This document shows positions 1 through 7,409 of a stretch of DNA of 64,000 bases, piece after piece. The notes under the pieces are model-generated. The model saw only the letters and a program-made list of their open reading frames with translations. It was not told the DNA's origin and made no database searches. Position numbers and translations under genes: made by a program. The DNA comes from Actinobacteria bacterium UBA2279. Lineage in GTDB: Bacteria; Actinomycetota; Coriobacteriia; Anaerosomatales; Anaerosomataceae. The stretch is taken from assembly GCA_002347365.1 (NCBI GenBank), contig DDWT01000014.1:10832-74831 (forward strand), given 5' to 3'. How positions within the stretch are numbered: position 1 is the stretch's first letter; every line of letters begins with the position of its first letter.

Positions 1-28
1 ACTAGGCATACCGCTGGAGGCTACAGAC

Positions 29-484
29 ATGAGCGACCCGGAATGGGTACCGGTCACCTTCGAGCACTGCGACCACATCAAGGGCCCCTTCTACCATGGA
101 ACGAAGTCCGTGCTGAAGATCGGCGATAAGCTTGTCCCCGGCCGCGGTTCCAACTTCCAGGGAGGCAGGGTGTCTAACAACATCTACTTGACTGCACTGA
201 TGGACACCGCCGCCTGGGGTGCGGAGCTCGCGACAGCGCTTGCCGGAATCGAGGAGCGAGGGCACATCTACATCGTTGAACCCCTGGGCCCCTTCGAGGA
301 TGACCCCAACGTCACAAACAAGCGGTTTCCCGGCAATCCCACGCAATCCTACCGAACTCGAGCGTCGCTGCGAGTCGTTGGCGAGGTCGATGACTGGGAG
401 GGGCACAGCCCCGAAACGCTTCAGGGGATGTTAGACCACCTGGCGAAGCTTCGTGAGCAAGGGTTGGACGTCATCGAGGACTGA
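29..484 (+). CDS. arr: Rifampin ADP-ribosyltransferase (Arr)
   Basis: Transfers ADP-ribose from NAD to a hydroxyl of rifamycin antibiotics and inactivates them. The 151-residue protein spans the whole Arr family (about 140 residues). It shows FYHGTK near residues 21-26, IYLTA at 52-56, EDDPN at 90-94 and FPGNPT with SYR soon after. His23, Tyr53 and Asp91 match the His-Tyr-Asp active-site triad known in Arr. The ATG follows a CTGGAGG ribosome binding site at 15-21. The gene stands alone with no mobile element visible next to it, which suggests an intrinsic chromosomal copy, although the left flank lies outside the window. Family assignment is strong; activity on rifampin is inferred. Confidence 0.93.
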   Translation: MSDPEWVPVTFEHCDHIKGPFYHGTKSVLKIGDKLVPGRGSNFQGGRVSNNIYLTALMDTAAWGAELATALAGIEERGHIYIVEPLGPFEDDPNVTNKRFPGNPTQSYRTRASLRVVGEVDDWEGHSPETLQGMLDHLAKLREQGLDVIED

Positions 485-567
485 GGACTCCGGCATCTTC
501 ATGGCCGTTGGGTCCTCCGCCTCGCCAACCACCGTCAGCCTGACCTTTTACCGGGAGCGTGATGATC

Positions 568-1032
568 ATGCAAGATCTGCGGAACCTGCTGGCACGACAG
601 CTCGACTGGGAGGAAGCCCACGTCGGCTACCGGCGCGCCGTCGCAGACTTCCCGGCCGAGCTGCGCGGTGTGGTGCCCGCCGGCTTCGCACACTCCGGCT
701 GGCAGCTGCTCGAGCACCTCCGCCTCGCGCAGGTGGACATCCTGCGCTTCTGCGTTGATCTGGACTACATCGAACCTGCGTCGATGGACGAGTACTGGCC
801 GACCGACCCGGCTCCTGCAGATGAAGGCGCCTGGGAGGCGAGCATCGCGGCGTTCCAGGAGGACCTGCGCTCGCTGCAGGCACTCGCACTGGATGAAGCT
901 GTCGACTTGTCGGCCGCGGTGCCGCAAGGCGACGGGCAGACCTTCCTCCGGGAGCTGCTGCTCGTCACCGACCACAACGCCTATCATCTCGGCCAGTTCG
1001 TGGCGCTGAGACGCGTGCTGGGCTGCTGGTGA
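568..1032 (+). CDS. DinB-like (DUF664-type) putative metal-dependent protein
   Basis: A 154-residue protein of the DinB/YfiT four-helix-bundle superfamily. Members bind a divalent metal through three histidines and often act as thiol-dependent transferases or have no known role. The expected histidines are visible: one in FAHSGWQLLEHL and the closing pair in DHNAYHLGQ. The ATG at 568 is preferred because it lies 10 bases after GGGAG (553-557). GTG at 559 and ATG at 562 are in frame but sit very close to that site. It follows arr by about 80 bases and may be cotranscribed. The substrate cannot be told from sequence. Confidence 0.8.
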   Translation: MQDLRNLLARQLDWEEAHVGYRRAVADFPAELRGVVPAGFAHSGWQLLEHLRLAQVDILRFCVDLDYIEPASMDEYWPTDPAPADEGAWEASIAAFQEDLRSLQALALDEAVDLSAAVPQGDGQTFLRELLLVTDHNAYHLGQFVALRRVLGCW

Positions 1033-1070
1033 TCATCGACCCGACTGCGGTGTGAGGCAGCGGCGAGTGT

Positions 1071-1154
1071 CTACCTGACAGCAACACCCAGGTAGTAGGG
1101 CCAGACAAACAGACCCAGCACGGCTGTCCAGAAGCTCAACTTCGCGCCTGCCAT
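1071..1154 (-). CDS. Candidate 27-residue membrane peptide downstream of the SDR gene
   Basis: A short ORF that would code for a 27-residue peptide starting MAGAKLSFW, with a hydrophobic aromatic core and ending in a single arginine. That pattern suits a small single-span membrane peptide. Its ATG at 1154 follows a GGGGAGG ribosome binding site by about 9 bases. It starts only 21 bases after the stop of the upstream SDR gene on the same strand, so it could be cotranscribed and coupled to it. No function is recognised. The support is the strong binding site and the position; conservation is unknown, so it may still be a chance ORF. Confidence 0.45.
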   Translation of the reverse strand: MAGAKLSFWTAVLGLFVWPYYLGVAVR

Positions 1155-1175
1155 GAATCTCGACCTCCCCGTCCG

Positions 1176-1991
1176 TCAGCTGTCCAGCAGCGATGCCATC
1201 TGCTTGTAGATGATCGCGGCGGCCCGCTCAGGCATGAGCCGGGAGAGCCGGTCCATCATCTTGGAGTCCTTCCCCACGCACACGCGGTAGGCGTCCTTCT
1301 CCATCGCGTCCAGGATGATCCGCGCCGCATCGGCGGGCTGTGTCATCGGGAACTTGGGGGCGTCACTCTCGGCAGCCTCAGATGCGGTGGGCGCGTCGAG
1401 CCCCGAGTTCTTCGAGATATCGGTGGCGATCGCGCCGGGGAACACGACGGTGACCGACACGTTCGTGTCGGTGAGTTCCGAGTGGAGCGCCTCGGTCAGC
1501 AGCTTGACTGCAGCCTTGGATGCGCCGTAGATCGACTGCCCGGGCACGGGGAGGAAACCGCCCATGCTGGAGATGTTGACGATATGTGCCGAGGGGCGCT
1601 GAAGCAGGTACGGCAGGAACGTCTTGGTCATGTAGGTGACGCCCCAGAAGTTGACGTTCATGACGCGCTCGATGGAGGCGTGGTCGAGGTCGTTGACCTT
1701 CACGAAGGGCTGGATGATGCCGGCGCAGTTGATGAGGCCGTCCACCTGGCCGTGCGCGGCGATGATCGCTGCGGGCAGCGCCTCTACCGCTTCGCGGTCA
1801 GTGATGTTGGCCACATGCGTGGAGATCCGGTCGGCCTTGTCGCCGGCGAGACGGACCGTCTCCTGCAAGCCGGCCTCGCTGATGTCGATCGCGGCCACGC
1901 GCGCGCCTCGGCCAAGCAGGTTCAGGGTGAGCTCACGCCCGATACCGTTGCCGCCACCAGTCACCGCGACGGTCTTTCCAGCTACCTTCAT
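1176..1991 (-). CDS. Short-chain dehydrogenase/reductase (SDR) family oxidoreductase
   Basis: A 271-residue classical SDR with an N-terminal Rossmann fold. TGGGNGIG at 11-18 binds the nucleotide, NCAG lies at 88-91, and the catalytic set is Ser141/142, Tyr155 and Lys159 in YGASK. Asp36, in the AAID segment at the end of the second beta strand, favours NAD(H). It probably oxidises or reduces an alcohol/ketone substrate that cannot be named. The ATG at 1991 follows AAGGAGG. It is divergent from the small ORFan at 2201 across a 209-base gap and is followed by the candidate peptide at 1071-1154. Length is normal for the family. Confidence 0.88.
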   Translation of the reverse strand: MKVAGKTVAVTGGGNGIGRELTLNLLGRGARVAAIDISEAGLQETVRLAGDKADRISTHVANITDREAVEALPAAIIAAHGQVDGLINCAGIIQPFVKVNDLDHASIERVMNVNFWGVTYMTKTFLPYLLQRPSAHIVNISSMGGFLPVPGQSIYGASKAAVKLLTEALHSELTDTNVSVTVVFPGAIATDISKNSGLDAPTASEAAESDAPKFPMTQPADAARIILDAMEKDAYRVCVGKDSKMMDRLSRLMPERAAAIIYKQMASLLDS

Positions 1992-2200
1992 ATCGTCCTC
2001 CTTACCCGGGGTGGGAGGCTTCGCTCGTTCTCACCACACTCCCGGTACCGGCCGGTCGTGCGCGGGCGAGCCCATTGGGGGAAGTGTACCTGTTGCACGT
2101 CACCGTGGGTACGAGTGGCCGCGCACACCGCTCGCAGACACCAGTTTCGGGGTATCGACTGGTATCACAGCAGAATGTCCTACGCTCGAAGGAGGGCGAC
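1992..2200. promoter_or_regulatory. Divergent intergenic region between the SDR gene and the ORFan at 2201
   Basis: This 209-base gap must hold the promoters for both flanking genes. On the plus strand TGGTATCAC at 2160-2168 resembles an extended -10 element (TGn plus a TATAAT-like hexamer) upstream of the gene at 2201. I see no convincing -35 for it and no clear -10 on the minus strand. No ORF here looks coding. Confidence 0.3.
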
Positions 2201-2437
2201 ATGGCAGGCAAGATCTTCTACAGAGAGCGCCGCAAGGTCGAAGAGGGCGAGAAGCACCCCCGGTTCAATGTCGTCGCGGTCGCGGACGTGAACTTGAAGA
2301 TCCACTCCAAGCACCTGCGTAAAGGCGAGCTCAAGATGATCGCCGACGCGGTGGGTGCCGAGCTCGTCGAGCTCGAGGTGGACGACAAGGGTCACAAGAT
2401 GGCGTCTGGCGATCACAAGAAGAAGCGCGAGGACTGA
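2201..2437 (+). CDS. Small charged protein of unknown function
   Basis: A 78-residue soluble protein rich in Lys, Arg, Glu and Asp. The first part (MAGKIFYRERRKVEEGEK) is basic-acidic, and the tail GDHKKKRED is lysine rich. The middle has alternating hydrophobic residues (NVVAVADVNLKI, ELVELEV) suggesting a small alpha/beta fold. The ATG at 2201 follows GAAGGAGGG, much better than the upstream in-frame start at 2075, which has no binding site. It lies 60 bases before the molybdenum-storage-like gene and may share its transcript. I do not recognise the family. The basic ends could bind nucleic acid, but that is a guess. Confidence 0.7.
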   Translation: MAGKIFYRERRKVEEGEKHPRFNVVAVADVNLKIHSKHLRKGELKMIADAVGAELVELEVDDKGHKMASGDHKKKRED

Positions 2438-2497
2438 TCCCTCACCAGGCTCGAGCCAGCTGAGACACGCACGCACGCTCACTCACGGAGGTAGCCG

Positions 2498-3328
2498 ATG
2501 CCGCTCATACGCGAGCGCGACAGCAAGCGACTGCATATCAAGGGCAAGCTGATGGGCGAGAGCCTGGTGAGTGAGAGTTTCCTCGACTCACTCGAGGTCG
2601 CTCCACAGAAGCGCCTGTTCCCCGATGTCAACGTCATCAAGATCGGCGGCCAGTCGATCTGCGACCGCGGTAAGCACGCGCTGCCGGGCATCATGGACGA
2701 GATCATCGCCAACAGGGAGCAGCACAAGATGCTGCTCATGACCGGTGGCGGCACGCGCAGCCGGCACATCTACGCGATCGGACTCGAGCTGGGCATGCCC
2801 ACCGGTATCATCGCCGCTTTCGGCAACACGGTGTCCAAGCAAAACGCCCTGCTCGTCGCCACCTTGCTGGCGGATCATGGCGGCATCGAGATCGAGCAGG
2901 ACGCCATCATGAAGCTGCCCAACTACCTCGCGCAGGGTGGCATACCGGTCACGCAGGGCATGCCGCCCTACGACTTCTTCGCTATCCCTCCCGAGAAGGG
3001 CCGCATCCCGATCCACCGTACCGACGTGGGCACGATACTCATGGCCGACCTCATCGGCGCGCGTAGCTGCATCTTCGTCAAAGACGAGCAGGGGCTTTAC
3101 ACCGACGATCCGAAGAAGGATCCCGAGGCGGAGTTCATCCCGAAGATCAGCGTCACTGAGCTCAAGGAGCTAGGCCTGGACGACCTGATCCTCGAGCGAC
3201 CCTGCCTCGACATCCTCCATAACAGTCAGGTGCTCGATCACGTGCAGATCATCAACGGGCTGGAGTACGGCAACCTCACCAAGGCGCTCGCCGGCGAGCA
3301 TGTGGGGACGATCATCACGCGGGAGTAG
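2498..3328 (+). CDS. Molybdenum storage protein (MosA/MosB) homologue, amino acid kinase fold
   Basis: A 276-residue protein of the amino acid kinase superfamily that looks most like the subunits of the Mo/W storage protein, which packs polyoxometalate clusters in an ATP-driven hexamer. Features include VIKIGGQSICDRG near residues 46-58, the glycine-rich MTGGGTRSRHIYAIG loop near 81-95, a QGGIP segment and a C-terminal HVGTII. A UMP kinase would be shorter and lack the roughly 45-residue N-terminal arm. The ATG is preceded by GGAGG at 2487-2491. Only one subunit gene is present, whereas Azotobacter uses an alpha/beta pair. The aldehyde oxidoreductase at 29-31 kb is a possible metal user. The family is recognised with fair confidence; the metal is inferred. 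Confidence 0.75.
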   Translation: MPLIRERDSKRLHIKGKLMGESLVSESFLDSLEVAPQKRLFPDVNVIKIGGQSICDRGKHALPGIMDEIIANREQHKMLLMTGGGTRSRHIYAIGLELGMPTGIIAAFGNTVSKQNALLVATLLADHGGIEIEQDAIMKLPNYLAQGGIPVTQGMPPYDFFAIPPEKGRIPIHRTDVGTILMADLIGARSCIFVKDEQGLYTDDPKKDPEAEFIPKISVTELKELGLDDLILERPCLDILHNSQVLDHVQIINGLEYGNLTKALAGEHVGTIITRE

Positions 3329-3361
3329 CGGGAGAGTGTTTTGGCGCTCGGATGCATCTGT

Positions 3362-3392
3362 CGAGGGAACACTGGACTGTTAGTTCCCCTCG
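3362..3392 (+). other. Hairpin between the Mo-storage gene and the DUF2892 gene
   Basis: CGAGGGAAC (3362-3370) pairs with GTTCCCCTCG (3383-3392) with one bulged base and a 12-base loop. There is no T-run after it, and the right arm ends just before the binding site of the gene at 3408. It may be a weak terminator for the Mo-storage gene, a processing site, or chance. Confidence 0.3.
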
Positions 3393-3407
3393 GCGGAAGG
3401 ATCTCAG

Positions 3408-3638
3408 GTGAACCCGTTCTGCACGTTCATGGCGTCCACGGCCGGTCGCGCGGCGCGTGTCCTCGTCGGCATCGCCCTGATCGCCGTTGGCATCCTGGTG
3501 ATCAAGGACACCGTTGGCATCATCATCGCCGTGGTAGGCGCTGTGCCACTCCTCGCCGGACTGTTCGACTTCTGCGTGTTTGCACCGCTGTTCGGCTGCC
3601 CGCTCAGTGGACCCAAGATCCGCGCGGGCGCCAAGTAG
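3408..3638 (+). CDS. Small two-span membrane protein, DUF2892/YgaP-type
   Basis: A 76-residue inner membrane protein. After a short polar start come two hydrophobic helices (about residues 18-33 and 36-53) separated by KDT, with a cysteine in the second part (LFDFCVFAPLF) and a short basic tail. This matches the DUF2892 family, found alone or as the membrane part of rhodanese proteins such as YgaP. No rhodanese domain is present here. The GTG at 3408 follows GGAAGG with good spacing. It lies 79 bases after the Mo-storage gene. The function is not known. Confidence 0.75.
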   Translation: MNPFCTFMASTAGRAARVLVGIALIAVGILVIKDTVGIIIAVVGAVPLLAGLFDFCVFAPLFGCPLSGPKIRAGAK

Positions 3639-3750
3639 CAGGGCGGTCTGCTCCCAGCGTTCATCACTTGCAGGTCCAGATGTCATATTCGTGCTCCCGG
3701 CAGGTAGAATGTGGTTGCGGGATCCACCACGCCTCGATGAGGGAGAAGCC

Positions 3751-4107
3751 ATGAAGAGAGCGATCACCATACTTGCGCTGACTCTGCTCGTGATCACCAC
3801 ACTTGCAGCGACAGGATGCCTGAGCAACTCGAACCTCGCGGAGTCTGCCGCCAGCATGGCGACGCCGGATGGCTACTCCGTCACCGACACCACGCCCGTG
3901 AGGACATCCGACAGCGAGAGCCACCAGATGATCGCGAAGATGCGGCTTCTCGGCCAGGGCATGTCCCCCAATCTCGACGACTACAACTTCGTCGAGCTCG
4001 TCGATATGAAGGACAAAGAAACCGGCGAGATGATCACAGTGGTCGTCGTCTCCGAGGGCGACAAGGAGATAGCCCTGCTTCCGGAGAACATGGCGACCAG
4101 CAAGTAG
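3751..4107 (+). CDS. Small exported lipoprotein of unknown function
   Basis: A 118-residue predicted lipoprotein. MKRAITILALTLLVITT is a typical lipoprotein signal and LAATGC is a lipobox placing the lipidated Cys at residue 23. The mature part is polar and Ser/Thr rich at first, then has a small globular region with EMITVVVVSEG. The ATG at 3751 follows GAGGGAGAAG; the in-frame upstream extension lacks a signal. A TAGAAT -10-like hexamer lies at 3706-3711. It is convergent with mqnC, whose stop is only 6 bases away, and no terminator is visible between them. The family is not recognised. Confidence 0.7.
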   Translation: MKRAITILALTLLVITTLAATGCLSNSNLAESAASMATPDGYSVTDTTPVRTSDSESHQMIAKMRLLGQGMSPNLDDYNFVELVDMKDKETGEMITVVVVSEGDKEIALLPENMATSK

Positions 4108-4113
4108 GACCCG

Positions 4114-5316
4114 CTAGAATCTGCGGACCTCGCGGTAGAGTGTGTCGCGCTGCACGGGCGTGAAGCCCGCGTCGGCGATGAGCCGTACGAGCTCGTCTCG
4201 GGCAAGCATGAACCTCGTGCCTGCCGAGGCGACCACGTTCTCCTCGATCATCGTGGAGCCCATGTCGTTGGCGCCGAAGCAGAGCGCCACCTGCCCGACC
4301 TTGGGGCCCTGGGTGACCCAGGACGCCTGGATGTTGGTGACGTTGTCGAGGAACAGGCGCGAGACCGCGAGCGTGCGCAGGTACTCCCAACCGCTGGCGG
4401 CAGCACCGGTGAACTCGCCTTCGGCGAGCTCGGTGTTGCCGGGCTGGAAGCTCCACGGGATGAACGCGCGAAAGCCCACCGCGTCTTTGGTGACGGCCTC
4501 GTCTTGGACCTCGCGCACTCGTTGCATGTGCGCGATGCGGTCCTCGACCGTCTCTGTGCCGCCGAACATCATCGTGGCGGTCGTGGACATCCCCAGCTCG
4601 TGCGCCTCACGCATGACGTCGAGCCACTCATCGCTGGTCGCCTTCTTGGGCGAGACATGGGAGCGCACGGAGTCCACCAAGATCTCAGCGCCGCCGCCGG
4701 GCAGCGAGTCCAGGCCGGCGTCGCGCAGGCGCTGCAGGACCTCGCGCGTGCTGACCTTCGAGACGCGCGCGATGTGCACCATCTCCGGCGGGCCGAAGCC
4801 GTGCACGTGGATGGGGTAGCGCTCCTTCAGCGCGCGCAGCATGTCCTCGTACCACTCGACACCCAGGTCGGGGTGGAGACCGCCCTGCAGCAGGATGGCG
4901 GTGCCCTCGAGTGCGAGCGTCTCCTCCACCTTGGCGTACAGCTCGTCGGGCGAGAGCACGTAGGCGTCAGCGTCGCTGCTGTCGCGGTAAAACGCGCAGA
5001 AGCGGCAGCCGCTCACGCACACGTTGGTGTAGTTGACGTTGCGGTCGACGATGAACGTGACCTCGCGCTCAGGGTGCAGCCTGTCGCGCATCGCGGTTGC
5101 CGCCGCACCGAGGACGAGCGTGTCGGCGTGCTCCAGCAGCGCGAGCGCTTCTTCCACCGAGAGGCGATGCTCGCCGCGCGCCGCAGCGAACGCGAGTGCA
5201 TGGAGGTCGTCGGCGGGGGTCGCCGGCGAGTTCCGCAGCGAAGGCGCGGTAGCGCCGGAGCGAGGACTGTCTGAGCCCCCGGTCCCCGCCGACGGACCTC
5301 CTACTCGCTCGCTCAT
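4114..5316 (-). CDS. mqnC: Cyclic dehypoxanthinyl futalosine synthase (MqnC)
   Basis: Radical SAM enzyme of the futalosine route to menaquinone; it cyclises dehypoxanthinyl futalosine. The [4Fe-4S]-binding C-x3-C-x2-C is Cys100, Cys104 and Cys107 in CVSGCRFCAF. Further family signatures are LQGGLHP, GFGPPE, LPGGGAE and a C-terminal VQRDTLY. At 400 residues it is longer than usual because of a Gly/Ser/Pro-rich N-terminal stretch of about 38 residues. The ATG at 5316 overlaps the mqnA stop by four bases (ATGA), which fixes this start over a longer in-frame extension running up to 5637. It is the last gene of the mqnE-mqnA-mqnC operon. Confidence 0.93.
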   Translation of the reverse strand: MSERVGGPSAGTGGSDSPRSGATAPSLRNSPATPADDLHALAFAAARGEHRLSVEEALALLEHADTLVLGAAATAMRDRLHPEREVTFIVDRNVNYTNVCVSGCRFCAFYRDSSDADAYVLSPDELYAKVEETLALEGTAILLQGGLHPDLGVEWYEDMLRALKERYPIHVHGFGPPEMVHIARVSKVSTREVLQRLRDAGLDSLPGGGAEILVDSVRSHVSPKKATSDEWLDVMREAHELGMSTTATMMFGGTETVEDRIAHMQRVREVQDEAVTKDAVGFRAFIPWSFQPGNTELAEGEFTGAAASGWEYLRTLAVSRLFLDNVTNIQASWVTQGPKVGQVALCFGANDMGSTMIEENVVASAGTRFMLARDELVRLIADAGFTPVQRDTLYREVRRF

Positions 5317-6143
5317 TCGCCGAACACCTCGATGGCGGGCACGCGCTCCAGCTGCCCGATCGCGGCCGCCTCGGCCAGATAACGCGCGAGTCCCTCGCGG
5401 TAGCGCGGCTGGAAGCGGAAGTGCAGCGCATCGAAGTAGCTTCGGAACTTCTCGGCGGGGAACTGCTCCCAACGCGCGGCGTAGTCGGAGATGTCGTCGA
5501 GGTGCGCCCGGCAGTAGGCGAGCGATCCTGAGAGCGCCTCGGAGACCGCCTGCACGGCCGCGGGTTGCGTGAGCGCGTAGTCGCGGCGCACCGCCCACAC
5601 GGCGTAGACCATGGGCAGGCCGGTCCAGGCGGTCCACACAGTGCCCAGGTCGTAGGCGTAAAGCCCCTCGGGCTGGTCCCAGTACGCGCGCAGAGCCTCG
5701 TCGCCGATGAGGAGCGCGGCGTCGGCGTCGCGCAGCATCGCGGGCAGGTCCGGCGGCATCTCGACGTACTCCGGCGTTGCGCTCCAGCGCTTGTCGATCA
5801 GCACGCGCGCAAGCACCTGGGAGGTGCGCGAGGTGTTGGTGAGCGCGACGGTGCGGCCAGTGAGTTTTTCGGCAGGCACCTTCGAGATGAGCAGGATGGA
5901 CTGCACCTCGCCGTTGGAGGAGATGGCGATGTCGGGCAGCAGCACGAGGCCGTCGGCGTGGCGCGCGTACTCGATGGCGGGGATGGGCGCCATGTCGAGC
6001 GTACCGTCAAGCAGCTCGCGCGCGAGATCGGCGGGGTTTGCCCGCACAAGGTCCACGTCGAGCAAGACGTCGTTTTTCACCATGCCGTAGTAGAGCGGTA
6101 GGCAGTTGATGAACTGGATGTGCCCGAGCTTGGGACGCGCCAT
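5313..6143 (-). CDS. mqnA: Chorismate dehydratase (MqnA)
   Basis: Removes water from chorismate to give 3-enolpyruvyl-benzoate, the first committed step of the futalosine menaquinone pathway. The 276-residue protein has a periplasmic-binding-protein-like fold. Signatures are an N-terminal GHIQFINCLPLYYG, DMAPIPAIEYARH, LTNTSRTSQVLARVL and LLIGDEAL. It starts 3 bases after the mqnE stop and overlaps mqnC by 4 bases, so the three are translated as an operon. Length and motifs are normal. MqnB and MqnD, needed for the other steps, are not in the window. Confidence 0.93.
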   Translation of the reverse strand: MARPKLGHIQFINCLPLYYGMVKNDVLLDVDLVRANPADLARELLDGTLDMAPIPAIEYARHADGLVLLPDIAISSNGEVQSILLISKVPAEKLTGRTVALTNTSRTSQVLARVLIDKRWSATPEYVEMPPDLPAMLRDADAALLIGDEALRAYWDQPEGLYAYDLGTVWTAWTGLPMVYAVWAVRRDYALTQPAAVQAVSEALSGSLAYCRAHLDDISDYAARWEQFPAEKFRSYFDALHFRFQPRYREGLARYLAEAAAIGQLERVPAIEVFGE

Positions 6144-6146
6144 CGC

Positions 6147-7253
6147 TTACTCCCCGTAGATGCGGACGATGTTGTAGAGCGTATCGCGCTCCACCGCCAC
6201 GTGGCCTGTCTCCTCGATCATCGCGACAAGGTCCTCTTTGGAGAGTGCTTCAGGAGTGGTGGCCCCGGCCATGTGCGTGATGCGCTCCTCGACGACCGTG
6301 CCATCCAGGTCGTCCACGCCGAAAGCGGTGGAGAGCTGGGCGACTTTGAGCCCGAGCATGATCCAGAACGCCTTGACGTGCGGGATGTTGTCCAGCATCA
6401 ACCGACCGATGGCGAGCGTCTTGAGGTCGTCGAAGCCGGTCGTGGCCGGCAGGTCGGCGAGCTCGGTGTTGGCGGGATGGAACGCCAGCGGGATGAACGC
6501 CAAGAAGCCGCCCGAGAGATCTTGCTGCTCGCGCAGCAGGATCATGTGGTCGACGCGCTCCTCGAGCGTTTCGATATGTCCGTAGAGCATCGTGCAGTTG
6601 GTGGAGATGCCCAGCGAATGCGCCTCGCCGTGGATGCGCAGCCACACGTCACCGCGTGTCTTCTTGTCCCAGGCGGCGACGCGGGTCCTCTCCGAGAAGA
6701 TCTCAGCACCACCGCCGGGTAGGGCGTCCAGGCCGGCCTCCTTGAGATCGGCAAGCACTTCAAGCGTCGTCTTGCCGCTGATGATCGCCATGTGTTCGAT
6801 CTCCACCGCGGTGAACGCTTGCACGATGACGTGCTTCGGCGCGGCTTCGCGCACCTTGCGCACCATGTCGACGTAGAACTCGTAGCTCCAGTCGGGATGC
6901 AGGCCGCTCACGATGTGGATCTCGTACGCGCCGTCGGCCACGCCCTCGCGGGTCGCCTCAACGATGGTGTCCAGTGTCATTTCGTAGGCGCCCTCTTCGC
7001 CGGCGCTACGCGCGAACGCACAGAACTTGCAGCGGTTGCGGCAGATATTGGTGGGGTTGATGTGCCGGTTGACCATGAAGTGAACGCGATCGCCGTTCTT
7101 GTCTCGGCGGACGTGGTCAGCCATCTGTCCGATGCCGAGCAGGTCGTTGCTGTTGTAGAGCGCTATGCCGTCTTCGCGGGTGAGACGCTCGCCGGCTATG
7201 ACCTTCTCGGCGATGGGGGCGAGCGCGGGATCGGTGAGATGGAATGCAGACAA
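6147..7253 (-). CDS. mqnE: Aminofutalosine synthase (MqnE)
   Basis: Radical SAM enzyme joining 3-enolpyruvyl-benzoate and SAM to make aminofutalosine. The 368-residue protein has FMVNRHINPTNIC leading into the cluster motif Cys71, Cys75, Cys78 (CRNRCKFCAF), then SGLHPDW, LPGGGAEIFS and a C-terminal VERDTLYNIV. The start is taken as TTG at 7253 because GGAGG lies exactly 6 bases before it. The in-frame extension to 7775 has no family similarity and crosses the divergent transporter gene. First gene of the minus-strand mqn operon, with an extended -10 about 50 bases upstream. It pairs with MqnC, the other radical SAM enzyme of the pathway. Confidence 0.93.
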   Translation of the reverse strand: MSAFHLTDPALAPIAEKVIAGERLTREDGIALYNSNDLLGIGQMADHVRRDKNGDRVHFMVNRHINPTNICRNRCKFCAFARSAGEEGAYEMTLDTIVEATREGVADGAYEIHIVSGLHPDWSYEFYVDMVRKVREAAPKHVIVQAFTAVEIEHMAIISGKTTLEVLADLKEAGLDALPGGGAEIFSERTRVAAWDKKTRGDVWLRIHGEAHSLGISTNCTMLYGHIETLEERVDHMILLREQQDLSGGFLAFIPLAFHPANTELADLPATTGFDDLKTLAIGRLMLDNIPHVKAFWIMLGLKVAQLSTAFGVDDLDGTVVEERITHMAGATTPEALSKEDLVAMIEETGHVAVERDTLYNIVRIYGE

Positions 7254-7302
7254 GATGGACCTCCGTATGCCCGTAGTGCGTCGGGGCTCATGTGACCTGC
7301 TG

Positions 7303-7311
7303 ATTCTAGCA
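7303..7311 (-). promoter_or_regulatory. Extended -10 promoter for mqnEAC
   Basis: Read on the minus strand this is TGCTAGAAT, an extended -10 (TGn followed by TAGAAT). At a 17-base spacing the -35 position (7326-7331) reads CTGCAA, a poor match, as is usual for extended -10 promoters. It lies about 50 bases upstream of the mqnE TTG start. Confidence 0.45.
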
Positions 7312-7409
7312 CCGCGCATGCCGAGTTGCAGGCCGTCGGCAGCGACTAAACGGGTATGAACAACCGCAGAGTCGGTGCGCGGAGCTGACCATGACGGAGG
7401 GAGACACCC

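Noticed and set aside
5317..5637. In-frame N-terminal extension of mqnC
   Set aside because: It overlaps mqnA and the ATG at 5316 is fixed by the ATGA overlap with the mqnA stop.
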